Below, piece by piece: positions 30,077-37,572 of a DNA stretch of 64,000 bases. The notes below the pieces were generated by a model, which ran no database searches, was not told the DNA's origin, and worked only from the letters and a program-made list of their open reading frames with translations. Made by a program: the position numbers and the translations under genes. The stretch comes from Sphingomonas sp. QA11 (lineage in GTDB: Bacteria > Pseudomonadota > Alphaproteobacteria > Sphingomonadales > Sphingomonadaceae): positions 1,488,001 to 1,552,000 of the forward strand of contig NZ_CP098774.1 in assembly GCF_028473665.1 (NCBI RefSeq), written 5' to 3'. Positions within the stretch are counted from its first letter, which is position 1, and every line of letters begins with the position of its first letter.

Positions 30077-30427
30077 TCATGCCCTGGTCTTGCGCGGTTT
30101 CGGTCGCGGACGCGCGGCGGCCCAGTCGCGTGAACGCTCGATCATCGCATGGACCCGCTCCGGATCGGTGCTGTCGTACCGCACCAGCAACCCCGGCCAG
30201 CCCTGATAATGCGGTGTCTGCCAGAAGGTGTCCGGATCGGTCTCGATCAGCATCTCCTTGGTATCCTGGTCGATGGCGAGCACGAAGGAATCCGCTTCGC
30301 GGCTGGGATGGAGAAATGCGCGCCCGTTCGACACGATCTTGACCGCCGGCTTGCCATAGCTGGTCGACAGCTCGGTGTCGGGAAGCGCCAGGGCGAAACG
30401 GGTGATGCTGTTCCAGTCGAGACTCAT
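30077..30427 (-). CDS. MmcQ/YjbR family DNA-binding-fold protein
   Basis: The 116-aa product opens with MSLDWNSITRFALALPDTE. Its GKPAVKIVSNGRAFLHPS and the later WPGLLVRYDS fit the CyaY-like fold of the MmcQ/YjbR family. No defined role is known, though DNA binding has been suggested from structure. The C-terminus is a basic tail (ARPRPKPRKTRA). The start overlaps the stop of rarA by 4 bp (ATGA), so it is co-translated with it. Confidence 0.85.
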   Translation of the reverse strand: MSLDWNSITRFALALPDTELSTSYGKPAVKIVSNGRAFLHPSREADSFVLAIDQDTKEMLIETDPDTFWQTPHYQGWPGLLVRYDSTDPERVHAMIERSRDWAAARPRPKPRKTRA

Positions 30428-31737
30428 TCGCCGCGCTCCTTCAGCTCCTGCCAATGGGCCATGCGTTCGGCGATTCGCTTCTCCAGGCCCCGGTCGGTCG
30501 GGGTGTAGAAGGTCTGCGGGTCCATCTCCGCCGGCCAGTAATCGGCCCCGGAAAAACCCTCCGCCGTGTCGTGATCATAGGCATAGCCTTTGCCGTAGCC
30601 GATATCCTTCATCAGCCTGGTCGGTGCGTTGAGGATATTCTGTGGCGGCATCAGCGAGCCGGTTTCCTTAGCGCTGCGCCAGGCTGATTTCTGGGCGACG
30701 TACGCCGCGTTCGATTTGGGGGCGACCGCGCAATAGAGACAGGCCTGGGCGATCGCGAGTTCACCCTCGGGTGAGCCGAGGAACTCGTACGCATCCTTGG
30801 CTGCGAGGCACTGTACCAACGCATTGGGGTCGGCCAGGCCGATATCCTCGCTGGCGAAGCGGGTGATGCGGCGGAGCACGTATAGCGGCTCCTCGCCCGC
30901 GGTCAGCATGCGCGCGAGATAATAGAGTGAGGCCTGGGGATCTGACCCGCGCAGCGATTTGTGCAATGCGGAGATGAGGTTGTGGTGCCCCTCGCGATCC
31001 TTGTCATAGACGGCGACGCGGCGTTGCAGGAATGCTGACAGTCCCGCCGGATCGAGCGGTTCGGGCAGGTCGACCGAGAAAAGTGTCTCAGCCTGGTTGA
31101 GCAGGAAACGACCGTCGCCATCGGCGCTCGCGATCATCGCGTCGCGGGCGTCGGCGGTGAGGGGCAGGGGGCGTTCCTCGATCTCCTCGGCGCGGTCGAG
31201 CAGTTTTTCCAGCGCGGCGCGATCGAGCCGCTGGAGTATCAGCACCTGCGCGCGGCTGAGCAAGGCCGCATTGAGCTCGAAGCTCGGATTTTCGGTGGTC
31301 GCGCCGACCAAGGTGACAGTGCCGTTCTCGACATAGGGCAGGAAACCGTCCTGCTGCGCCCGGTTGAAGCGGTGAATCTCGTCAACGAACAACAGGGTGC
31401 GCTTGCCGATCTTCGCGTGGTCGCGCGCTTCGACAAAGGCCTTTTTCAGGTCGGCCACGCCCGAGAACACCGCCGAGATCGCAACGAAACGCAGGCCGAC
31501 CGCATCGGCCAGCAGCCGCGCGATGGTGGTCTTGCCGGTGCCGGGCGGCCCCCAAAGGATCATCGAGGAGAGGCGTCCCGCCGCCACCATCCGCCCGATC
31601 GCACCTTCCGCGCCGGTCAGGTGCTCCTGGCCGACGACATCCTCCAGCTGCTGCGGGCGCAGCCGATCCGCAAGCGGCGCGTTTTCGGCAAGCGCTTCAT
31701 GGGCGGGCGGGTCGAACGTGGCGAAAAGGTCGGCCAT
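30424..31737 (-). CDS. rarA: Replication-associated recombination protein A (MgsA/RarA AAA+ ATPase)
   Basis: The 437-aa product has the expected length and layout: Walker A GPPGTGKTT (about residue 50), Walker B LLFVDEIHRFN, sensor-1 GATTENPSFE, and the C-terminal MgsA tetramerisation region ending in YTPTDRGLE. RarA acts at stalled replication forks with SSB. I chose ATG 31737 (MADLFATFDPPAHEALAE) because the family similarity starts there. It heads a minus-strand operon with the MmcQ-like gene and a hypothetical protein, and is divergent from a PadR gene 129 bp away. Confidence 0.95.
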   Translation of the reverse strand: MADLFATFDPPAHEALAENAPLADRLRPQQLEDVVGQEHLTGAEGAIGRMVAAGRLSSMILWGPPGTGKTTIARLLADAVGLRFVAISAVFSGVADLKKAFVEARDHAKIGKRTLLFVDEIHRFNRAQQDGFLPYVENGTVTLVGATTENPSFELNAALLSRAQVLILQRLDRAALEKLLDRAEEIEERPLPLTADARDAMIASADGDGRFLLNQAETLFSVDLPEPLDPAGLSAFLQRRVAVYDKDREGHHNLISALHKSLRGSDPQASLYYLARMLTAGEEPLYVLRRITRFASEDIGLADPNALVQCLAAKDAYEFLGSPEGELAIAQACLYCAVAPKSNAAYVAQKSAWRSAKETGSLMPPQNILNAPTRLMKDIGYGKGYAYDHDTAEGFSGADYWPAEMDPQTFYTPTDRGLEKRIAERMAHWQELKERGE

Positions 31738-31826
31738 CGCTGGAACATAGGGTGGCCGGCTGGAACTGGCCACCCCGACAGGTGGGAGCGATGCCACGCA
31801 AAATTTCCTCTTGTCAAAACCGATTC

Positions 31827-31838
31827 AAGATATATCTT
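31827..31838. promoter_or_regulatory. Perfect palindrome upstream of PadR gene, likely operator
   Basis: AAGATATATCTT is a perfect 12-bp palindrome 27 bp upstream of the PadR start. It lies in an AT-rich island within GC-rich DNA. PadR regulators commonly repress their own promoter through short AT-rich palindromes, so autoregulation is likely. Confidence 0.55.
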
Positions 31839-31865
31839 AGAGCCATCTTGATACAAAAAGGACTA

Positions 31866-32450
31866 ATGTTAATGTTTCATCATCATATGCGTGGCCGCCA
31901 GTGCGGCCCCCGGGGCGGGCGTTTCTCGCGCGGCCCCTTCTCCTTCCAGTGGGAAGTGCACGGCCATGGCGAGCGTGGCGGCCGCAGCCGTCGGATGTTC
32001 GACGGCAGCGAGCTTCGCCTCGTCCTGCTCAAGCTGATCGAGGAGCAGCCGCGTCACGGCTACGACCTGATCCGCGATATCGAGGAGCGCACCGGCGGCG
32101 CCTATGCGCCGAGCCCGGGCGTGATCTATCCGACGCTGACCATGCTCGACGACATGGGCCTGATCGAGGAGCAGAAGTCGGAAGGCGCCAAGAAGCTCTA
32201 CGCCATCACCGTCGCGGGCAAGGCGCTGCTGACCGAGCGCGAGGAAGAGGTCGAGGCACTGTTTGCCCGGCTTGAGGACCTCGGCTCGATGCGGGAACGC
32301 ACCAGCGGCGGACCGATCCGGCGCGCGATGGGCAATCTCAAGGCGGTGCTCCAGCAGAAGCTCGGCGAAGGCGACGTCGATGGCGACACGCTGCATCAGG
32401 TCGCGGCGCTGATCGACGAGGCGGCGCAGAAGATCGAGCGGTTGAAATAA
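31866..32450 (+). CDS. PadR-family transcriptional regulator
   Basis: This 194-aa protein has a His/Gly/Arg-rich N-terminal tail (residues 1-40) and a PadR winged helix (about 44-120): LRLVLLKLIEEQPRHGYDL, then SPGVIYPTLTMLDDMGLIEE. A C-terminal helical dimerisation arm follows. The tail with clustered His (MLMFHHHM) is typical of a PadR subgroup in alphaproteobacteria and might bind metal. I chose ATG 31866; 31872 is also possible. A perfect palindrome lies just upstream. The next gene, a DUF2218 protein, may be co-transcribed. Confidence 0.9.
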   Translation: MLMFHHHMRGRQCGPRGGRFSRGPFSFQWEVHGHGERGGRSRRMFDGSELRLVLLKLIEEQPRHGYDLIRDIEERTGGAYAPSPGVIYPTLTMLDDMGLIEEQKSEGAKKLYAITVAGKALLTEREEEVEALFARLEDLGSMRERTSGGPIRRAMGNLKAVLQQKLGEGDVDGDTLHQVAALIDEAAQKIERLK

Positions 32451-32541
32451 GGGCGTGACGCGCCTGCAGTTGTTGCGCCGGCGGCTGGATATCGACCCCG
32501 TCGCCGGCGCTCCCTGTCTGATCGAGAAAAGGAACGAGCGC

Positions 32542-32853
32542 ATGGATAGTGCAACCGCCAGCGTGCCGACGGCAAGCGGCAGCAAATATCTCCAGCAACT
32601 CTGCAAGCACTGGCAGCACAATCTGGCGGTGGAATTCACCCCGGAGCATGGCACCGTCGTCTTTCCGAAGGACGCGCGCGGCGCCGATTATCCCGGCGAC
32701 GGATTGGTGACCTTCGACGCGCGTGCCGAGGTACTGGAGGTCAGGATCGATGCGACTTCGCCTGAACAACTCGATGGATTGAAGGGGGCCGTGGCGCGCC
32801 ACCTCGACCGTTTCGCCTTTCGCGAAGCGCCATTGACCTTCGACTGGAAATAA
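32542..32853 (+). CDS. DUF2218 protein
   Basis: This 103-aa protein matches DUF2218 over its whole length: SGSKYLQQLCKHWQHNL, VVFPKDARGADYP and a C-terminal RHLDRFAFREAPLTFDW. These small proteins often sit beside siderophore or metal-uptake regulators, but no function is shown. The start ATG 32542 follows AAAAGGAACGAGCG. It is 91 bp after the PadR gene on the same strand. Confidence 0.85.
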   Translation: MDSATASVPTASGSKYLQQLCKHWQHNLAVEFTPEHGTVVFPKDARGADYPGDGLVTFDARAEVLEVRIDATSPEQLDGLKGAVARHLDRFAFREAPLTFDWK

Positions 32854-32880
32854 AAAAGCGGTCCGCCGAAAGGTGGCGCG
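32854..32880 (-). terminator. Probable rho-independent terminator of the glycosyltransferase gene
   Basis: On the minus strand, directly after the glycosyltransferase stop, CCACC-TTTC-GGCGG (one G-T pair) forms a short stem extended by flanking GC pairs and is followed by TTTTTT. The stem is short, so this is moderate support. The same hairpin faces the DUF2218 stop. Confidence 0.45.
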
Positions 32881-34032
32881 TCAGGCTTTCCGTCGTTCCA
32901 GCACCGCGAGATAGGTATCCAGCACTGCTTGGTTGACCGTTTCCCAGCGATAGCCGGCGGCCTTGGCATGGCCGGCCTCTCCCGCCGCGTGGCGGAAGGC
33001 ATCATCCTCGCAGAAGCGCTGGAGGGCGTCCGCATAGCCCTGGATGTCGGTCGGCTCGACGATCAGCCCGGTGACGCCGTCGTCGATCAGTCCGACGGCG
33101 CCCGACGCATGGGCGGCGACCACGGGCACCTTCGCCGCCATTGCCTCAAGCGTCACATTGCCGAAGGTCTCGGTCACGCTCGGGTTGAAGAACACATCCA
33201 TCGAGGCGACCGCGCGACCCAGATCGTCGCCTGACTGGAAGCCAGCGAACACTGCGTCTGGGATTTCCTGCGCGAACCAATCGCGCGCCGGGCCCTCGCC
33301 GACCACCAGCGTCCTGCGGCGCACGCCGCGCGCGGCGAGGGCGTGCATTGCCTCGGCGAACACGTCGAGGCCCTTTTCCTTCACCAGCCGGCCGAGAAAG
33401 CCGATCGCGATCTCGTCGTCGGCGATGCCGAGGGAACGGCGCCATTCCATACTGCGCCGGCCGGGATTGAAGCGGTCGTGATTGACCCCGCGGGACCAGC
33501 GCGAGATGTGCGCGGTCACGCCCCATTCGTGCAGGATCTCCCCCATCATCTGGCTGGGTGCCAGCACCTCGTCGACGCGCGAATAAAATTTGCGCTGGGC
33601 GTTGATGATGATCGGTTCGAGGAAACCGATGCCGTAATAGCGGACATAGGTCTCGAACCGCGTGTGATAAGACGCGACGGAGGCAATATGGTGCTTCTCC
33701 GCATAGCGTACCGCCGCATGCCCCAGCCAGTCAGGCGCCGAGACATGGATCAGATTCGGCGCGAAGGCGTCGACGTCCCGCCGGGTCTTCGCCGGCATGC
33801 CGCGGGCGAGCTTGTATTCGTCGCGCCCGCCGGGAAGCTTGATCGAGGGCACGCTGACCAGGTCGCCGGTCTGTGCGAAGGCCGGGCGGCGGCTTGTCGG
33901 GGAATAGACGCGCACCGTCGCGCCCTGCTTCAGAAGGTGGCCGACAAGAAGGTTTAGCGCCTGATTCGCGCCGTCGCGCGTATAATTATAGTTGCCGCTG
34001 AACAGCGCGACGCGGAGGTCTTTCGCTTGCAT
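32881..34032 (-). CDS. Glycosyltransferase, GT4 type (GT-B fold)
   Basis: The 383-aa product has an N-terminal Rossmann domain opening VALFSGNYNYTRDGANQ and a C-terminal donor-binding domain with GFLGRLVKEKGLD. The EX7E motif TETFGNVTLEAMA follows, diagnostic of GT4 retaining transferases. No membrane segment is seen. It resembles the mannosyltransferases that act on glycolipids such as phosphatidylinositol or glucuronosyl lipids; acceptor and sugar cannot be named. It stands alone, divergent from the GST gene. Confidence 0.88.
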   Translation of the reverse strand: MQAKDLRVALFSGNYNYTRDGANQALNLLVGHLLKQGATVRVYSPTSRRPAFAQTGDLVSVPSIKLPGGRDEYKLARGMPAKTRRDVDAFAPNLIHVSAPDWLGHAAVRYAEKHHIASVASYHTRFETYVRYYGIGFLEPIIINAQRKFYSRVDEVLAPSQMMGEILHEWGVTAHISRWSRGVNHDRFNPGRRSMEWRRSLGIADDEIAIGFLGRLVKEKGLDVFAEAMHALAARGVRRRTLVVGEGPARDWFAQEIPDAVFAGFQSGDDLGRAVASMDVFFNPSVTETFGNVTLEAMAAKVPVVAAHASGAVGLIDDGVTGLIVEPTDIQGYADALQRFCEDDAFRHAAGEAGHAKAAGYRWETVNQAVLDTYLAVLERRKA

Positions 34033-34196
34033 TGCGGGCGCATAGACCTGCCGGAGCGAAACGCCAATCTCCGTAGACGCATCGGATGACTTTATTTCTC
34101 AATTGTTTCGCAAATGCGGCGGTGCGGCCGCGAGGCGGCAGGGAAGGGGTGCAAGACGATCCCGGCGCTCCTACCTTGCGCGTGAAGGAGCCCCCA

Positions 34197-34904
34197 ATGA
34201 CCGATCTCTCCGATTTTCCGATCACGCAACGCTGGCCGGCGCAATATCCCGACCGCATCCAGCTTTATTCGCTGCCGACGCCCAACGGTGTGAAGGCGTC
34301 GATCATGCTGGAGGAAACCGGGCTGGCCTATGAAGCGCACCTCATCGATTTCGGCGGTAACGATCAGAAATCGCCTGAGTTCGTTTCGCTCAACCCCAAT
34401 GGCAAGATTCCGGCGATGATCGATCCCGACGGGCCGGGCGGCAAGCCGATCGGTCTGTTCGAAAGCGGCGCGATCCTGCTCTATCTGGCCGACAAGACCG
34501 GTCGGTTCATTCCCGCCGATCCGGCAGGCCGCTGGGCGGCGATCCAGTGGGTCATGTTCCAGATGGGGGGCATCGGCCCGATGTTCGGCCAACTCGGCTT
34601 CTTCAACAAATTCGCCGGCAAGGCATGGGAGGACAAGCGTCCGCTCGGCCGGTATGTCGACGAATCGAAACGCCTGCTTGGCGTGATGGATGGCGTGCTG
34701 GCCGGGCGGGACTGGTTCCTCGGGAACGACTATACCATCGCCGATATCTCGATGCTCGGCTGGGTGCGCAACCTGATCGGCTTCTACGAAGCGCGCGACC
34801 TTGTCGGGTTCGACGATTTCAGGAATGTCGGCGCCTGGCTTGAGCGCGGCCTTGCGCGGCCTGCGGTGCAGCGCGGCCTCACCATCCCTGCAAGACCGGC
34901 CTGA
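34197..34904 (+). CDS. Glutathione S-transferase, Nu class (YghU/YfcG-like)
   Basis: The 235-aa product has the thioredoxin-like N domain with YSLPTPNGVKASIMLEE, the Thr-Pro-Asn active-site pattern of YghU/YfcG-type enzymes, which bind two glutathiones and reduce disulfides. The cis-Pro region GKIPAMIDP and the ESGAILLYLADKTG motif follow. The helical C domain has the N-capping region FLGNDYTIADI. I chose ATG 34197, where the family similarity begins. It is a single-gene unit. Confidence 0.92.
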   Translation: MTDLSDFPITQRWPAQYPDRIQLYSLPTPNGVKASIMLEETGLAYEAHLIDFGGNDQKSPEFVSLNPNGKIPAMIDPDGPGGKPIGLFESGAILLYLADKTGRFIPADPAGRWAAIQWVMFQMGGIGPMFGQLGFFNKFAGKAWEDKRPLGRYVDESKRLLGVMDGVLAGRDWFLGNDYTIADISMLGWVRNLIGFYEARDLVGFDDFRNVGAWLERGLARPAVQRGLTIPARPA

Positions 34905-34923
34905 TTGACGCTGGATCATTCAC

Positions 34924-35019
34924 CATGTCACCCCGGACTTGTTCCGGGGGCCACTGTACCGCACGTTCATCGGCGTTGAGGCGTGGAACGGTGGATGCCG
35001 GAACAAGTCCGGCATGACG
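34924..35019. repeat. Inverted-repeat (REP-like) intergenic element
   Basis: Two arms sharing CGGACTTGTTCCGG in opposite orientation (34924-34950 and 34993-35019) surround about 42 bases. Each arm is also a small hairpin by itself (CCGGA-CTTGT-TCCGG). Elements with this core are common between genes in sphingomonads, so this is probably one copy of a dispersed repeat. It may also serve as the terminator of the GST gene. Confidence 0.65.
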
Positions 35020-35099
35020 TAGTGGTGGGGATGTCAGTCGCGTTCCCAGGAGCGGAAAAGTTTGTTCCCCTCTCGTTCCTTTCTCGCTAAGGCGTGGGT

Positions 35100-36473
35100 A
35101 TGGCGAAACCTCAGAAACGCTATGTCTGTCAGGCCTGCGGATCGGTCGCGAACCGCTGGGCGGGGCAGTGCGCCGATTGCGCTGAATGGAACACCCTGGT
35201 CGAGGAGGTGGGTGGCACCGTCACGCCGTTCCAGGCCAAGCATAATCTCCAGTCGGGCGGTCGTGCCGTGACGATGGTCGGCCTCGATGCGGAGGTCGCG
35301 TTGCCCGAACGCATGCCGAGCGGCATCGCCGAGCTTGATCGTGCGCTGGGTGGTGGTTTCGTGGAAGGGTCGGCGACCCTGATCGGCGGCGATCCCGGCA
35401 TCGGCAAGTCGACCTTGCTTCTCCAGGCGGCGGCGAAGATGGCGCTCTCGGGGCTGCCGGTGGCCTATGTGTCGGGCGAGGAGGCGGCCGATCAGGTCCG
35501 TCTCCGCGCGCGCCGGCTGGGGCTGGGCAGCGCGCCGGTGCAACTCGCCGCGGCGACCTCGACCCGCGATATCCTGACGACCCTGGGGCAGGGGCGCCCG
35601 CCCGCGCTGCTGGTGATCGATTCGATCCAGACCATGCATTCGGACCTGATCGAGGGCGCCCCAGGCACCGTCAGCCAGGTGCGCGCCTCCGCTCAGGAAC
35701 TGATCCGCTTCGCCAAGGAACGCGGCACAGCCGTGGTGCTGGTCGGCCATGTCACCAAGGACGGCAGCATCGCCGGCCCGCGCGTGCTCGAACATATGGT
35801 CGATACGGTGTTGAGCTTCGAGGGCGAGCGCAGCCATCAATATCGCATCCTCCGCGCGATCAAGAACCGCTTCGGCGGCACCGATGAAATCGGCGTGTTC
35901 GCGATGGTGGCGGAGGGGCTGGCTGAAATCTCCAATCCGAGCGCCTTGTTCCTCACTCAGCGCGACGAGGGCGTGACGGGCACGACCGTGTTCCCGGCGC
36001 TTGAGGGGACGCGCCCGGTACTGGTCGAGATCCAGGCACTCGTCGTCCGCCTCGCCAGCGGCGCGACGCCGAGGCGGGCGGTGGTCGGCTGGGATTCCGG
36101 CCGGCTTGCCATGGTGCTCGCCGTGCTTGAGGCGCGGTGCGGTCTCAGCTTCTCGGCGTGCGAAGTCTATCTCAACATCGCGGGCGGCTACCGGGTGCAG
36201 GATCCGGCGGCCGATCTGGCGGTGGCGGCGGCGCTCGTCTCGGCGCTGTCCGAGCGGCCGGTGCCGGCGGACGCGGTCGCATTCGGCGAGATCGCCTTGT
36301 CCGGGGAGATCAGGCCGGTTGCGCATGGCACCCTGCGATTGAAGGAATCGGGCAAGCTCGGCTTCGAACGCGCGCTGGTACCGGCCGCTATTACCGGCGA
36401 GAAGACCCCGTTGAAGCTCTCGGGATTCCGCACGCTCGGTCAGTTCGTTGACCATATGCTGGGGCGCGGCTAG
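35100..36473 (+). CDS. radA: DNA repair protein RadA
   Basis: The 457-aa product has the N-terminal zinc finger CQACGSVANRWAGQCADC and the RecA-like ATPase with Walker A GGDPGIGKST. It also has the RadA-specific KNRFGGTDEIG motif and the C-terminal Lon-protease-like domain (inactive in RadA). RadA drives branch migration of recombination intermediates. Start codons GTG 35094 and ATG 35100 are both possible; I took the ATG. The cvpA operon follows about 100 bp downstream. Confidence 0.96.
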   Translation: MAKPQKRYVCQACGSVANRWAGQCADCAEWNTLVEEVGGTVTPFQAKHNLQSGGRAVTMVGLDAEVALPERMPSGIAELDRALGGGFVEGSATLIGGDPGIGKSTLLLQAAAKMALSGLPVAYVSGEEAADQVRLRARRLGLGSAPVQLAAATSTRDILTTLGQGRPPALLVIDSIQTMHSDLIEGAPGTVSQVRASAQELIRFAKERGTAVVLVGHVTKDGSIAGPRVLEHMVDTVLSFEGERSHQYRILRAIKNRFGGTDEIGVFAMVAEGLAEISNPSALFLTQRDEGVTGTTVFPALEGTRPVLVEIQALVVRLASGATPRRAVVGWDSGRLAMVLAVLEARCGLSFSACEVYLNIAGGYRVQDPAADLAVAAALVSALSERPVPADAVAFGEIALSGEIRPVAHGTLRLKESGKLGFERALVPAAITGEKTPLKLSGFRTLGQFVDHMLGRG

Positions 36474-36574
36474 CGCTGGACGCCGAAGACACCTACCTGC
36501 CATTCGTATCGAGCATAAGCCGGGCTTGTCGGGAGCCCGCTGCCGGAAGCGAGCGGGGGAAAGCAAGGCGTAAC

Positions 36575-37141
36575 ATGGGACTTACTGCACTCGACATCCT
36601 CGTCCTGATCGCGGTCGGCGGGGCAGCGATCCTTGGGTTGATGCGCGGTTTCGTAACTGAGATCCTGTCGTTGTTCGCCTGGGTTGCGATCGTGTTCGCG
36701 CTGAAGCTGTTTCACTCGCCGCTCGCCCAGTTGCTGTCGGGGTCGGTCGGGACGGTCACGGGGGCCGCGGTCCTGTCTTTCGCGATCATCGCCGGGATCA
36801 CCTATTTCGCCGGGCGCGCGGTTGCCAACGCGCTTGGCTCGCGTACCCGCGATTCGGTCATGGGTCCGGTCGACCGCGCGCTGGGGTTCGGCTTCGGCGC
36901 GCTGAAGGGTCTGATCCTGGCTAGCCTTGGTTTCCTTCTCGTCGCGCTCATGACGGACACGGTGAGCGGCGGCCCCACCCACCGGCCCGAGTGGCTTACC
37001 TCGGCGCGGACCTATCCTTTGCTCAATACGACCAGCGCGAGCATCGCGGATTTCGTTGATCGCCGCCGCAAGGGAAAACCGGTGTTCGGCACCGCCGACA
37101 ACGCGACCGCTGCCGTCAATCTGAGCGAGGCGCGGCGATGA
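36575..37141 (+). CDS. cvpA: CvpA family membrane protein
   Basis: The 188-aa product has four TM helices in the first 125 residues (LDILVLIAVGGAAILGLMRG at the start), and the family motif with DSVMGPVDRALGFGFGALKG. A hydrophilic tail follows. CvpA proteins are linked to colicin V production, biofilm and envelope stress, without a defined biochemical role. Its TGA overlaps the ATG of the Fe-S scaffold gene by 4 bp, so the operon runs cvpA, scaffold, Kef antiporter, dgkA, DUF423. Confidence 0.92.
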   Translation: MGLTALDILVLIAVGGAAILGLMRGFVTEILSLFAWVAIVFALKLFHSPLAQLLSGSVGTVTGAAVLSFAIIAGITYFAGRAVANALGSRTRDSVMGPVDRALGFGFGALKGLILASLGFLLVALMTDTVSGGPTHRPEWLTSARTYPLLNTTSASIADFVDRRRKGKPVFGTADNATAAVNLSEARR

Positions 37142-37572
37142 GTGGGGCGCTCTACAATGCGGAGATTTTGCGGCTCGCCGCGACCATTCCGCATCATGAT
37201 CGCCTGTCCGATCCGATGGGCAGCGCGGAGAAGCGCTCGCCCATCTGCGGCAGCCGTGTGACCGTGGATGTGAATCTCGATTCCCAGGGGCGCGTGAGCG
37301 AGATCGGTCTGCTGGTGCGCGCCTGCGCGCTTGGGCAGGCATCGTCGTCGCTGATGGGGGCGAGCGCAATCGGCAGGTCGCCCGAAGAACTTGCCGTCGC
37401 GCGCGACGCGCTGACTGCCTGGCTGGCGGGGAGCGGACCTTTGCCCGATTGGCCGGGCTTCGACCTGTTCACCCCTGCGCTGCCGCACAGCGCGCGTCAT
37501 GCCTCGATCAGGCTGGCGTTCGAGGCTGCCACCGAGGCCGCCGAAAGCGCGCGCGCCGGGCTTCACGCATGA
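37138..37572 (+). CDS. NifU/IscU-like iron-sulfur cluster assembly scaffold, two-Cys form
   Basis: This 144-aa protein has the U-type scaffold fold with Cys37 (SPICGSRV) and Cys63 (RACALGQASS), the same residue numbers as the first two cluster ligands of IscU. The third ligand cysteine expected near residue 106 is absent; the equivalent strand reads LPHSARHASIRL. A form lacking the third Cys appears common in alphaproteobacterial members, but it means the cluster must be held differently or delivered elsewhere. It is coupled by ATGA overlaps to cvpA upstream and to the antiporter gene downstream. Confidence 0.85.
   Translation: MSGALYNAEILRLAATIPHHDRLSDPMGSAEKRSPICGSRVTVDVNLDSQGRVSEIGLLVRACALGQASSSLMGASAIGRSPEELAVARDALTAWLAGSGPLPDWPGFDLFTPALPHSARHASIRLAFEAATEAAESARAGLHA

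Noticed and set aside
35034..36566. 510-codon frame on the minus strand across radA
   Set aside because: It is wholly antisense to radA, with skewed Arg/His/Ala composition and no family resemblance, as expected for shadow frames in GC-rich DNA.
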